A stretch of DNA of 64,000 nucleotides from contig CM034138.1 in the NCBI GenBank assembly GCA_019914995.1, positions 2,108,001 to 2,172,000 of the forward strand, given 5' to 3'. The notes beneath the pieces were generated by a model, which saw only the letters and a program-made list of their open reading frames with translations, was not told where the DNA came from and did no database searches. Shown in pieces: positions 1-11,551 of this stretch (positions within the stretch are counted from its first letter, which is position 1; each line of letters begins with the position of its first letter). Made by a program: the position numbers and the translations under genes. This DNA is from Acanthochlamys bracteata (taxonomy: Eukaryota; Streptophyta; Magnoliopsida; Pandanales; Velloziaceae).

Positions 1-1191
1 ATGTTGGTTTAGTTTACTCTCGTGTAACTGCTCATGTTGTCGAGTCTGTACTCATTACAGAAAGTTTTCTTAAAAGTTTGATTATCTTTGTGCTGTCGTT
101 TTTATCAACACTCTGGGTATCCATGTCGTATTGCTGCCAATGATTTGTGAAATATGTATAAAATGCAGAAAGCCTGTGCATTTTCTGTTTATTTTTCATA
201 GCAGAGGCAGAAATCAGCTATGTATTTGATTATGTATGGAAATGAGTTTGTGTGTATTTAGCCTAGAAGGAGGTGCAATCTTAAGCAAACATCCTGTTTT
301 TGCTCTACTAAAACCACTAATAGAGATCAACTTTCAGTTATCTGCTTGATAGAGCTTCAATCCTAATTCCTGCATATTATAGTCCTAGAAAAGTACATCC
401 TACAAGGAAACTTCCATTCTTCTTTGCTGAAATCATTAGGGATGTGATTTCTAATGATTTTTTATGCATTGGCATAAAGGTGTTAGCATTCCAGAAGTAT
501 TTCACTATGTTAATGTAACCACATAACAGATATGTGCTTGTGGTTTCTCCTCATATTGGATGTTTTTACCATGTCTATTCAAGTGTTCATCAAGCTTGGG
601 TTTTGGGTTAGTTTTATGATTTGGAAATGCTATTGAAGTGATTGTATTATGTAGACAACTAATTATATCCAGAGTACCAACTGCCAAATGAACTGCTTAG
701 AATTGCCTTCTAGCAGCATTTAAGGGCTTTAAGAAAAATTATGAAGAAGCCTTTGAAATGTAGCTTCTTCCAGAACTTCAGTATGTGACATGAGCTTTCT
801 AAAATTCAATCCAAGATGGACAAAGTGTTCAATCAGCTTATTCTTTAATCACGTTTCCTGTTATTATTTTGTTCTTTTGTCTGATTTTTAATGCTAGAGA
901 GCTTACTGAATCACGTCTCTCCTTTTGGAATTGTATACGGTAGGAGCTTCACCTGTCTTTGTCACAGATGTACTACATGAAGATCGTAGATGTACCATTT
1001 TTGCCCTTTCAGTGGCATATTTGTTTTTTATGAGTGTGATATTCTGGAACATTCTGATGTGTATTTTCAGTTGACATTTAATATAGGTTTCTCCTTAAGA
1101 TCAGTAGAAATGTTATGCTTCCAAAAGAATAGTTAAGCTGTTGCTGGATCTCGTCCAAGCTCCGCGTAACTTTTCTCTTCCATCTATGTAG
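1..1191 (+). other. Intron sequence upstream of the first visible COX5b exon
   Basis: The first recognisable coding exon begins at 1192 after a TAG acceptor, and the family has an N-terminal presequence and about 100 further residues before this point. I see none of that coding sequence in 1-1191, so this stretch is best read as part of a long intron. It is AT-rich, with no other gene recognised. Confidence 0.55.
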
Positions 1192-1658
1192 GAAGCACCT
1201 GCTGTCATCAAGTCTTACTATAACAAGAGGATAGTGGGGTGTCCTGGTGGCGAAGGAGGCAAGTAATGTTGTCAGTAGTGAACCTCTTCTTTTACATAAA
1301 AATTTTACCTCACATTTCTTATGCTCACTTCTGGGTCGTAAACCTGCACCTTGACTACTGTCCTGAGCTAAGGTACTCTGTGATGACTTTTGTGGTATGA
1401 TAATTTACAGAGGACGAGCATGATGTGGTGTGGTTTTGGTTGGAGAAAGACAAGCCACATGAATGTCCAGTGTGCTCCCAGTACTTTGTGGTAAGATATC
1501 TATATGCTTGAGTAGTATCCACTCATGGTTCTTTTTCATTCTGCCCTTTAAATCTATTTTCATTTTTAACAGACAGTACATGTGATTGATCTCTTACGTT
1601 GCTTTGTTTGCAGCTGGAAGTCATTGGCCAGGGAGGAGATCCCGAGGGACATGACTAA
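1192..1658 (+). CDS. COX5b: Cytochrome c oxidase subunit 5b, C-terminal exons (partial gene)
   Basis: Nuclear-encoded, zinc-binding subunit of mitochondrial complex IV. Three exons are visible: 1192-1258, 1411-1490 and 1614-1658, ending at TAA. They spell the mature C-terminal domain: EAPAVIKSYYNKRIVGCPGG, then EDEHDVVWFWLEK, HECPVCSQYF and a short tail ending DPEGHD. The Cys of VGCPGG and the two Cys of HECPVC are the expected zinc ligands of the COX4/COX5b family. The first intron begins with GC (GAG|GCAAGT) and ends TTTACAG. Using GC-AG restores the family sequence GEGEDEH, whereas reading on meets a TAA two codons later. The presequence and N-terminal exons lie left of the window or in unseen parts of the upstream intron. 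The tail is shorter and less acidic than in Arabidopsis (from memory). Confidence 0.9.
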
Positions 1659-2920
1659 GGATGATCTTCCTTAAGAGAATTATGGTTTTCTAGGGATATT
1701 AGTTCAATAGTATGTACCTTCAAACGATCAGAGTTTTTTCTGATTCATTTTTGTTGCTCCGACATTGGTGGTGCTCTCTGTTGATGCCTTTTGTTGCTTC
1801 AATTATGTGGTCATCTGTATGGCCAGGATTTTTTTCAGGCCTTTTAATGCCATTGTCAAATAATTGATGGCTACAGTAACTATCTTTTCTTTTTTTTCTT
1901 CACAAACATCGCAACTAGAACTGCATACTGATCGAAGTCAGAGACATGCCATTCGTTTTACCTCATGTAGAAGGTCAATTGTACCGATTCAATTGGTATG
2001 GTGCGACTTGGTATCTGACTGCAATCTTATACGACGGGCTTTGGGCTCTCAGGTACTAAATAAAATGCTCTTGGGCCGTTTATTAGTCTTCTCATTCGAA
2101 GGGTGCATCTGTTGATATTAAATTGGAGATTTCTTTGATATTTGTACTTTGCATACGTTTACTTATTATTGCCTAATCTTTCCAGGCAACATAATGTTGT
2201 CGTGACAATAGTTGATACATACTACTCTCCAACTCTTCTGTTTAATCTTATTGCTGAAGAGTCGGACGCTGTTTTTAATCCATACGGCTAGCGAGGTCAG
2301 ATTGTCTAGTGAGCTTCATATGTCAAAACCTTATGACCTTCTTATTTGTCAAAGTTCACTTGTTTGTTCCTTTTATCTGTTTATCATTGCGTCGGCTGTG
2401 ACTTCCAAATTTTTGGTATAAAAGCGTTTTTCAAATGCACATAAATTTAAATAACAAGTAGAATTTTTTTTAAAATAAATTTTAATTGTGATTAGAAATG
2501 AAATTGTATTTATAAGTTTTAAAATGAGTTGGAAGTATATTCTGCATAATTATGTGCACAGTAGCTTAATCCGCTGACATGGATAAGAACTGCTGTCATG
2601 TTATCTAATCTTTGCTCCACCTTTTAATTCCAACATTCTTTTTAATTAAAACAAATCATGCTCCACCTTCTGGTCAGAAGACTCAGAATTCAGAAGCAGT
2701 TCAACCCAAAGTAGTTTTACGAAAATAAATAATAAAACAAATAACTATTCACCCAATATATTTAACAGAGTCGCGATATTTAAAGAAAAAATTCTGCTAT
2801 AGATGAAAGTCGAAAACCGATAACGTGACAGGGACAACATATGCCATTAGTTGAGACAGTTTTCTCAATGAAAATCTCTTGTGAATGAGCCTTTTTTCAG
2901 TATGTCTTTGAATCTTACAG
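1659..2920. other. COX5b 3' UTR and intergenic DNA
   Basis: The first few hundred bases should hold the 3' UTR of the oxidase gene. The short open frames at 1864-2115 and 2212-2421 show no family I recognise. The interval 1890-2300 is less AT-rich than its surroundings and could be decayed exon sequence, but no reading frame is convincing. Confidence 0.4.
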
Positions 2921-3033
2921 GTAATAACAAGCTTGGGGAGTTGTTTACTGCTGGCCTTAGGAGCAAAAGTCGTTGGTTGCTACTGAGACCTGTCGGTGGT
3001 GACAATAGTTGGGAATTCACTCTGAAATCTAAG
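2921..3033 (+). pseudogene. Isolated exon-like segment of unknown origin
   Basis: A 113-bp open segment lies between a good acceptor (ATCTTACAG) and a good donor (AAG|GTATGAT). In one frame it reads NNKLGELFTAGLRSK followed by SRWLLLRPVGGDNSWEF and ends TLKSK. Its base composition is markedly less AT-rich than the flanks, and the residue mix looks like a folded protein. I do not recognise the family. No partner exons were found nearby on the same strand, so it is more likely a stranded fragment of a lost gene than a working one. It could also be an internal exon of a gene I failed to assemble. Confidence 0.35.
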
Positions 3034-4942
3034 GTATGATACCTTCAGTATATAATAGAACTCGAATTGTATTTCTTGCTCAATAATGGACATGATTAAA
3101 GGCGTGTATCAATTCTCTCCTATCTCATTTTTTTTTCAAAAAAATTATTTCTACTAAATACGATAAAATATAAAAAAATTTATTTTTCTTTGTAAAAAGT
3201 TTAATTTTTAAGAACTCAATTTTTAGGAACTCGCTTAGCATATAAAGATAGAAGATTCTTAGTTGGTTTTATTAATTTTACAAGTTGCTAGATAGATGTA
3301 AGACGTTTTAGAACTCGAGTTGTCATTGTTGTGAATCACGCTGCAATTGAATTGAATCCTTCATTATCTATTTTCAAATCACCTTCACGATGCATACGAG
3401 ACGTAAACATTTTACGTATGCTTTTGTTATTTTACATCAAGCATCTGATGTATGGCGAAGTATAGAACTTCTTGTAGTATGCCAAGACAGGTTTACATCA
3501 AGTATACAATAGTTAAAGCTTAAACAATTACTGACTATAATTGCTAGTTAGAATTTAGGGGCGATAATTTTTATTTTTTAATATTTTTAATAAATTATAT
3601 ATAATAATAAAAATATATATAAATAAAATAAAATAAGAATATATGAGAAAAATAATTCCAAACCTCTCTAATTTGCTACTCTGTTCTAGTGAAAAGGATT
3701 GATGTATAATATTCTCCTAAAAACAACTGTTAGAATCATGTGGATATTCGTCGAGAGACGATTGCCTTCCAGATTAGATGCTCTGCTTTACTTTTTCCTC
3801 CTTTCCATTTCTTCTTGTCGGGCTCCTACCCACCATGTAATACTAGTGGTTCCAGTGCTCATTATATTGCCTTTTTCTCTTTTCTTATCTCTGCTTGCAT
3901 TTTAGGATTCAACAAATTTCATTTTTTCTGGATTTTGTGAATCCTACTTTTTTTATGATCTTGTTTAAATATTCGATATTTTTTGAGTAAACACAACTTC
4001 GTTGTATATCAAACACATGTTTATAACCCTTTTTTTTATCCTGCAAAAGATATTTAACTATAGAGTTTGAAAGTATTTTAAAATAATTTTTTTAAAAATA
4101 AAATAAATAAAATTTAAATATTATAAAACTATTTTAAATAAAATATTATTAAAAAATTTATTATAAAATAAAATAAAATATTTGAAATGAAAAAAAGAAA
4201 CAGGGACAAAAGTTCATATGATCTCATCGTTGATGGTGACTCTAGAAATATTATAAAGGTAGAAGAGTGGAGAAATCTCCTCGTTGATGGCGACTCTAGA
4301 AACGCAGAGAATGAAATCTCTCAATTATTAGAAGAAGCAGGCAAACAAACATCTATCTAAAACATGCATGTATCACAAAAACACTTTGATTCATTTTATT
4401 TCTCTTTTAAACGTTCTCTTTAGCAAATTAAACCTGCTCCTTCAGAAGAATGTAAAAGAGTTGGATTTCCCAATGATGAAAAAGAAATAATTAAAGAGGC
4501 CTTCATCTGTTAATTCGCATGCTCGGTCAAAATAATGTAATGAATGAAGAAACAAAACCTAACTAAAAGCAGCTTGTTGTTTTTCCAAAAAACAAAAACC
4601 AAAAAGAAAAATGGAGGCAAATGGTCCTCATACTATTTACGTTAGGTTAGCTTTGTGACGCACCACCAACTCTAATCTTCGTCTTCTCTTCTTCTTTTTC
4701 TTCTTCCCATTTCTTATTTCTTTCTTTATTTAAATTTAAATTTAAATAAAAATAAATTTTCCACCATACCTAAATATATATGAAATAAAACCCCAAACCA
4801 ACCCAGACTCTTCTAATCCAGACCAGCTTGTATATTGCAAAAAACGTAGCTACTTAAAAATAGTTTATTTTCAACTCTTTAGTTGAACCTTATCTTCTTC
4901 TTCTTCTTGATCTTGTTGTTTCGTGCTTGATTTTGGTAGGTA
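3034..4942. other. AT-rich intergenic DNA with the 5' region of the 59-aa gene
   Basis: The part from 3540 to 4200 is extremely AT-rich. A short imperfect repeat (TTGATGG-GACTCTAGAAA) occurs twice near 4230-4305. TATA-like sequence (AAATATATATGAAA) near 4770-4785 and a pyrimidine-rich leader at 4890-4925 precede the small membrane-protein gene. No other gene is seen. Confidence 0.5.
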
Positions 4943-5122
4943 ATGGGGGACTACGAGAGACGAAGGATAGCGAGGATCTTCTTCAGTGTACTGTTCATAG
5001 TATACCAGATCGTTGTGATTGTTGTCTTCGTTCTTCAACCACTCTCCACACTGAGTCTGGTTCTCGTCGTCATCGATATCGTCGTTTGCCTTGCAGTCTT
5101 ATGGTGGTGGTGCATGCGTTGA
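4943..5122 (+). CDS. Small two-helix membrane protein, 59 residues
   Basis: A single uninterrupted frame begins with ATG at 4943, after a pyrimidine-rich leader typical of a plant 5' UTR, and ends with TGA at 5120-5122. It starts MGDYERRRIARIFFSVLFIV, continues with a hydrophobic stretch (YQIVVIVVFVLQ), has a short LSTLS turn, then a second hydrophobic stretch (LVLVVIDIVVCLAVLWWW) and ends CMR. Two predicted membrane helices are joined by a tight turn, and the N-terminus is basic. An overlapping frame starting at 4927 is longer but not hydrophobic and looks accidental. No known family is recognised, so no function is assigned. Codons are less AT-biased than in the flanks, which favours a real gene. 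Confidence 0.6.
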   Translation: MGDYERRRIARIFFSVLFIVYQIVVIVVFVLQPLSTLSLVLVVIDIVVCLAVLWWWCMR

Positions 5123-6368
5123 TGATGATCAATTGGTTCGATCAGCAAGCAGAAAGCAGGCTGATGGAAAAAAAGTTGCATGGATATATAGCAGCTTCCC
5201 TACTGCATGTAGGTTGATTAATTACTCTGTCTCAGTTCTCTGTTTACTTTGAGGAGAAAAGATTTCTTCATTTTCTTTGTTGTTCTAGCAACCTACTGCA
5301 ACTCTTGATTGGATTTGTAAGGTGCAGGGACTATATATATATGTGTACATGTTCTAATTAATCAGAAGAAGAAGCATAAATAAGTATGCTCTTAAATTTT
5401 ATGAATTTTAACATAAATAATCATGATATGTTTATGTATGTACAAGTAAAGATAGAAGTTTCAGTTCAACTGATCAGGGGCGCTGCTGAGAAAGAGGGCT
5501 TCCTCTTTCGTCTCTCTCTCTCTCTCTCTCTCGTTGTGGTAGGTGAAGCTTAGCGCATGCCTTCTTATCTTCTTTCCTCTTCTTCTTTTCTTTTCTGTTT
5601 GTTAATTATTATACATACTTAAAAGAAAAAAAGTTCATTTCATAGTAACAGACATGTTTGCAAAGGCCTTGGAATTATTTTCCGGTAACCCGTAGTTCCA
5701 CTTCATGGTTTTAAACAACAAAATTTTGTATCCCACTCAAGCACTCAACAGTCAAATTGTACAATTATTTATTTATTTTGTATTGAACTATTATTAATCA
5801 GTTGAATTGTTAACCTGTGTACATGAAAATGAACGGATCTCCATTCTCCAATGATGTAAGAAATTATGTTAACAAAATATAAAAGATATTTGAAAGTGTT
5901 TTATAAATATTTTTTTAATAAAGAAATATTTTTTAAAATAAATTAGATTTTTATTTAAATAATAATAATGAAAGTTTATGATACAATTTTTTATTATTTT
6001 AAAATTTTAAGTAGATTTTATAAATTATTATAAAAATTATAATTAGTTAAAAAGTAGTGCCAATACAATGAAACCACACTTGTAATCTTTGGTCAAATCA
6101 GGTTAGCATTCTGAATAGCCACGAGTTATCGGGCCCAAAAAATCATGGGCGGCCCAATACTCATTAGCTAATATTTCACATCAACAATCTCTTTCCTTCC
6201 AAACAAAAAATTAAAACCATTTTTTAAATCTACTGTTAGACTAATCTAAGCTTTTGGAATTTTTTTAAAACACAATAATCAGTCTTACCTCATTCGAAGC
6301 TCGACTTGTTCCCACTTTCTCCACTTTTGGAAAGAAGAAAGAAGAATTTATCATTACTCAAATAACTA
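5123..6368. other. 3' flank of the 59-aa gene, CT microsatellite, AT-rich spacer
   Basis: Contains a short TA run near 5335, a CT microsatellite at 5510-5533 and AT-rich sequence at 5870-6050. No gene is seen. Confidence 0.5.
5510..5533. repeat. (CT)n microsatellite
   Basis: About twelve uninterrupted CT dinucleotides downstream of the 59-residue gene. Such tracts are common in plant UTRs. Confidence 0.85.
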
Positions 6369-7165
6369 ATGGAGCCAAAGAAGGCGAAGATCGCCGTCGC
6401 CGAACGCTCCCTCGTCGTCTTTTTATCATTCTCCTCATATTCTGGGATGGTCCTTGAACTTTGCAAAGCTTTCTTCATTCTCTCCGGCGTCGACTTCCTC
6501 GCTGCTCTCGCCTTCTTTACATGGATTACTTCTCTTCTTCCAACTTCCCGCCCTCATCGCCGACAATCTTCCATAGCTCGCTGGTTCTCTCTCCAGAGCA
6601 AAAAACTTCTTCATGACTATATATTCCTTCCTCCAAAAAGTCGCTGGCGTTCCTACAAAATTCACGTACGAAACGCTCGCTAAAGCCACCAATAGCTTCC
6701 GTTCCTTCATCAGCTCAATTCTTCGGGTTTCCTATTCAAAATAAGTCCCAATGACGGCACGCCTGTCATCGTTAAGCGGATAGAAGAAACAGAACGAACA
6801 AATAAGGAGCTCTGCAACGAGGTCTCAGCTGTCGCCAGCGTGCAGCAAGTCACCTTGTTCGTCTTCTCCGCTACTACATTAACAACGGTAACCATCACAG
6901 GTACTACCTCGTCTACGATTACGACTACAACGGTTCACTCGATAAATGATTATTCCCTAAATGATCATTAATTACAAAATTCCTGCCGGTGCTCGCCGTG
7001 GCCAGTCTGGTATCGCATAGCGATCGATATCGCCCAAGCGCTCGCGTACCTTCACAATGATGACTGCAGGTATCAGATACTTCACCTCGACGTTAAGCCG
7101 GAGAGCATTCTGCTTGACCGAGGGCCGCAGTGGTCTTACTTTCCCAAATTGTCATGGACTAAATG
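6369..7165 (+). pseudogene. Receptor-like kinase pseudogene (At5g20050-like), truncated and frameshifted
   Basis: The segment begins with an intact ATG and a membrane-anchor region (LCKAFFILSGVDFLAALAFF). In a shifted frame it continues with FLQKVAGVPTKFTYETLAKA, typical of the region just before the kinase domain in the At5g20050 type of plant receptor-like kinase. After another shift come NDGTPVIVKRIEE (ATP-anchoring Lys region), CNEVSAVASVQ, YYLVYDYDYNGSLD and [14 protein letters not shown]. The catalytic loop follows as [13 protein letters not shown]. Directly after it the sequence jumps to QWSYFPK, which resembles a point far downstream in the family, so the activation loop and most of the C-lobe are deleted. 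At least two frameshifts and one in-frame stop are present. No intron is visible, as expected for this subfamily. Confidence 0.8.
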
Positions 7166-7394
7166 AAGCAAGGAAGATCAGCTTGGTAACTTATTGATGT
7201 CTGCTTCATTGTAGATGTAGAACTCTTTTTAGGAATGGAATTATGGGTAAGGAGAATTCTATAGACAAAAAATGTCAAACTCAAATAATTGTAAGATTGG
7301 AAGACATTTTGGGCTTGTAGTTGGACGTAATTTATTGGGCTGAACTTATTGGTCTTTCTAAAATATTCGAAGCTCATTTCACCTAGAAAGTTTT

Positions 7395-7860
7395 GCAATT
7401 ACCACGAAATTCTAATTATTTTCTTTCAAATTTTGAGCTTAGCATTTCATATATTTTAATTATCATTCTAAATCTTACTATTATTTTCACACTAAACTCT
7501 ATTTTTATCAACATTTTACTTTCAAACGTTCACTTCACATATTTTAATTATCATTTCAAATTTTATTTTTATCAAACTCTTTCTATAAAATTTACTTTCA
7601 CAAAATTTATTTTTATGTGATTTAAACAAGCCTATATTTTTTGAATTTAAGAAAATAAATCAATTACACCAAACTTGACTTCCTCGTTACATATTTTAAA
7701 TTAGGCTATTTTAGATTTTTTAGTTATCACACCGATCTCTAATTTTATTTTCATATCGAACTTCACTTTCACCAAAATTTCATTTCAAATTTCACTTTAC
7801 ATGTTTGATCCCAATAACTTTCACAGAATTTACTTCTTACAAAACTTCATTTTAAGTGTG
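7395..7860. repeat. AT-rich interspersed repeat (family B)
   Basis: Built from T-rich phrases such as TTTTATTTTTATCAAA and TTTACTTTCACAAAATTTA, followed by TTTAAACAAGCC. Very similar phrases in the same order occur at 45760-45900, where the run ends TAAAACATGCCC, and on the opposite strand at 57350-57560. This suggests copies of one short non-coding element. No terminal inverted repeat was found by eye. Confidence 0.4.
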
Positions 7861-9284
7861 TTTCTTTTGGCTTTGAAAGTAAGTTCTTTAAAAATAAGTT
7901 GTTGTTAAAAAATAGTATTATTGAGAGTGATGTGTTCTTTTGTATTGAAAAATATATTGGAAGTGATTTCTAGGTGTAAAAGAACGCACCCTTTCACAAA
8001 GTCACTTCCACACAACTCTTTTTCATGTGATTAAAACACGCACTTTAACTTCAAACTGCTTCAAACTTCGCTTCATTACTTAGACATATAAATACATAAA
8101 TGAACCGTCATGGAAATACAAAAAAAGAGACAAGGAAAAAGAAGCTAAATATGTTCTTCTGTGATATCATCTATACACGTACCTATCTCTTGTTTCATAT
8201 ACACCTTTCCATCAATCAATCTTCATTCTTCGTCCGTCAGTATTGATAGTTGATTCTGAACTGGAATCACATATCAGATAGAAACCTGCAAGAAGGGTAC
8301 ATACACGGTGACGGTCGATAGAAGAACATTTCGCTTTCTCTACATTAGAGACTAGAAGAACCTTCCGCTAATAAGCAATCCTGATAAAAAGCATGAAACA
8401 TCTTTTCTTTCTTTTGTTAAGAGGGAAAAGTGGCTTTCCAAAAATTCTCTTACAATCACAAAAGATTAAAGCATGGGTAGTGCTGTATGCATGCAGCTAG
8501 CTACTACATCTTCCAAACTTTTCTAGACAAATAGCTCTCACGAATTTATATTGTCATTAATTTATGCATCAGAAAAATTCACCCAACTTTATGTCTTCAT
8601 GTTTTCTTTTTAGTTGAGAAACTTCAAGAATATATATTTTAAGTATCTACTAGTGTAATCACGATAGTTTTTCTTCATGCAGCTGTTCGTGTACCTCCTG
8701 GCTTTCAAATAGCTAAATGTCACTACGTACTTATTAATTGCATTATATATCTCCTGGCTTTTCATATAACTATAGCCGTTTCACTCAACCTATGTCTTTC
8801 CAAATTAGTGAGTAGGACATCGCAGTGATTCCTTCAAAACCTTTCATTTTGATACCTTCGATGGTAGTGCACACAGGCTAGAATAACATCTTTAGAATCT
8901 CTTTTATTTCGAAAAGAAATAAAATGCCTTCAGAAAAGTCCCCATTCACACAAAGGAGGGGAAAAAAAATCATCACAGGAATCCACCAAATGAAAATTTC
9001 TACTTATATACGCATTCTGAAACTTTTGCTATTCCAGTAATATGGTATTGTGCCAAAAACTTGGTTAGATGCAGCAATCCTAAAACAAGTAGGCAATTAA
9101 TTCTTTCCCGTTTTGCATAAAGCACATACACTCTCTCCTCTTTTATCTGAGTTGTATGCAACAACAATAGATCGAGAAAGCAACAGTTTCCAAAGAAATT
9201 TGAGTGAGAAGATAAGAAAACAATTGCTGATAAGAAGAGGTTTTGCGGCGTAAAAGTCAAGGTTCAGAACAATCACGGCTATGG

Positions 9285-9470
9285 GGTCGTTTAGAATTGC
9301 TTAAAATGAAAAGCTTTTGATAGAACTTTTTGAATTTTTTATTTTAAAATTTAAAAAATTATACGTATAACAATGTTATGAAATAAAATTCATCCATATT
9401 TTTGAAATAAAAAATTGAAGTACTGTAAAAAAAATTTTGAAAATATAAAAAATTGAAAAAGCATCCGCAA
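9285..9470. repeat. AT-rich interspersed repeat (family A, divergent copy)
   Basis: Starts GGGGTCGTTTAGAATTGCTT and contains TTTTTTATTTTAAAATTTAAAAAATT, similar in layout to the family A elements listed at 20280, 24895, 47300 and 54955. The assignment is tentative because the composition is so biased. Confidence 0.25.
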
Positions 9471-11439
9471 TGCCAAATGTGGTTGTTAAAAGAATCGTTT
9501 ATCTCTAGAAGTTTGACCAACACTCTGTTGAAGAATGGATTGTCTTATGTTTCAGGTGTTCTTGCAAATGCAGCCTAAAAACATTTACTAACAATATTCC
9601 AAGTGTCACGGTGTTGGTAATGATGTTCTTCCCACTAAAATACTTCAAATTTAAGGAAATTAACACAACTCTTGGAAACACTAGAAAGCTTCATGCTCAC
9701 AAGTTACAAGACAAGCAGCAACATGCATATAATAATGTACAAATGTTCTAGGACTTGAAATAAAATAAAACTAGCTAGTTTTGCTGGCACCATTTCACGG
9801 TAATTGTTATACCTAAAAAAGGCTTAAGCTGCAGGGATAAAAATTCTGTTTGTTTGGAAGAGTTGACAAGCATAATATTGATGGAAACTTTCCTTCCCTC
9901 TTTAGGCATTGACTTATGTTCACCAGCTATCACACTCTCTACACACAAAAGGTGAATATGTAGTTATGGGAATCCTTTGATGTCTTTCATTTTTCTTCCC
10001 AAATAACCCTAGCCGTTAATTCTCTAGTGAATATGTTCAGTTTGGCCTACAGCGACATTCGGTCTTTCAAGACAAGTTGAAGTTAGAACCAGTCTTGCGC
10101 CCCTGTGTAGGCCTCTTCTTAAGCTAAGTGAGCGAGTACTAATATAAATATCTTGCAAAGGATCGACAGAGGATGCACCCTGAACTGGCTGGAATATGTA
10201 CCACTTAAAATGTTGTAACAGATTTCAACTATTAGCAGAATTTAATATGCTACTAATGGCAGTCTATTAGCGGTACGTCAACTCACCATTAGAAACAACT
10301 TGATTGCATTAGTGAGTGGCGTGCTTTGTGCATACCTTAGTTTGACAAAGAGATAATTACCTTAGTGAGGACTAGCTAGCAAAATCAGGACATAACAACT
10401 TGAGTTTGAGATTGGCGAAGTCCTAGCTAGGAAAGGGAAACACTGAACTCTTCTTAATCTTAAATGTGAATACAGTAGATACATACTGAAACAAAAACAA
10501 GAAGTTGAGCGTAGTGCTCCCGGAAACATTAGTTTGACAAACAACTAACTAGCAGAAGCTTAAGATTGTCCAATTCATTCAAAAGAAAGAAAAATGAAAA
10601 TATTTTGGGATTCATTGTGTACGCTAAAATCTAGTTGTTGGCTTCTTGCTAAGACTGGCCATGTATATAAAATAAGAAAGAGCCAATTCTTGGGTAATTT
10701 TGGAAGTTGTGATGTGTCTGCAAATGCCCACTTTCTCTGCCAAGTTTCAGAGCAATAGAGCATGACCAGTTTGTCATGTGACTCCTTACTGCTTTTTTCA
10801 ACTCTTCTATGATGAGTTCTTCTTAGTGCTCTTTGAACTTGAAGACTTCACCGAGGACAGATACAAGCCAATGAAGTTGGCCACAAGGTCCAGTAAAAAG
10901 AAGTTCCAAAACATTACCTACTGTTGTTGTCCCTCTGTCATTCCAGGTTAGTATTCAGTACCATGTTATTTCCTCTTATTATGAAAAATTCTGTTATTGC
11001 CTCCTTCTCCACCTCTAAGCTATTGAATTGCACGATCATGGCAAGGTGTGACCCAGAGAGAAAATAATAACCTTCAGTTGGTTATATAATTGGAGATATT
11101 CTAGGATTGCTGCTGGGTTCCCTCCCCACTCATTCCAAAGGCATTGATTCCTGTATGCACAATCAAGCTACCAGTCGCTATCTCTTACCTTCGCTTTGTT
11201 GATGTATTGTTATTTAGTTACTGATAAAGACAGGTTAGGCTTGTTAACTGATTCCTTCCATGGCAAAAGCACCTAAACTTTACTCCTATAATAATCTTCA
11301 CCTACTGGATGCTGCCCCCCATCTTTATACCTGAACAAACATTGACAGGAACCACTTTGAGCTGGTCTGGTGTTGGTTTTTGTAGTCAGTGGGATTCAGA
11401 TTTAGAATTCCGTATTCGTATTCGATCCTTCATTATGTG

Positions 11440-11448
11440 TATAAATAG
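11440..11448 (+). promoter_or_regulatory. TATA box of the thioesterase gene
   Basis: TATAAATAG lies about 105 bp before the chosen ATG at 11552, the usual spacing for a plant gene with a leader of about 75-80 bases. A possible short leader intron ends TTGTTGCAG near 11500. Confidence 0.6.
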
Positions 11449-11551
11449 AGGTCAATTGCATGCTTCTTCACTGCAGGGTGCTTATTGTGTTTGTTGCAGG
11501 AGGCCTTATAGTTTCTGCTTTCGCTAGACAGAGCCCTTGTAGCAACCAAAG

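Larger units (their letters stand above)
7166..11439. other. Intergenic DNA without recognised genes
   Basis: Contains AT-rich repeat-like stretches at 7395-7860 and 9285-9470, listed separately. No protein family could be recognised in any frame between 8000 and 11400, and the short open frames have no distinctive composition. Confidence 0.5.

Noticed and set aside
1864-2115. 83-codon frame after COX5b
   Set aside because: No family match and no splice or promoter context; likely 3' flank sequence.
11309-11527. Plus-strand 72-codon frame before the thioesterase
   Set aside because: It spans the TATA box and leader of the thioesterase gene and has no recognisable domain.
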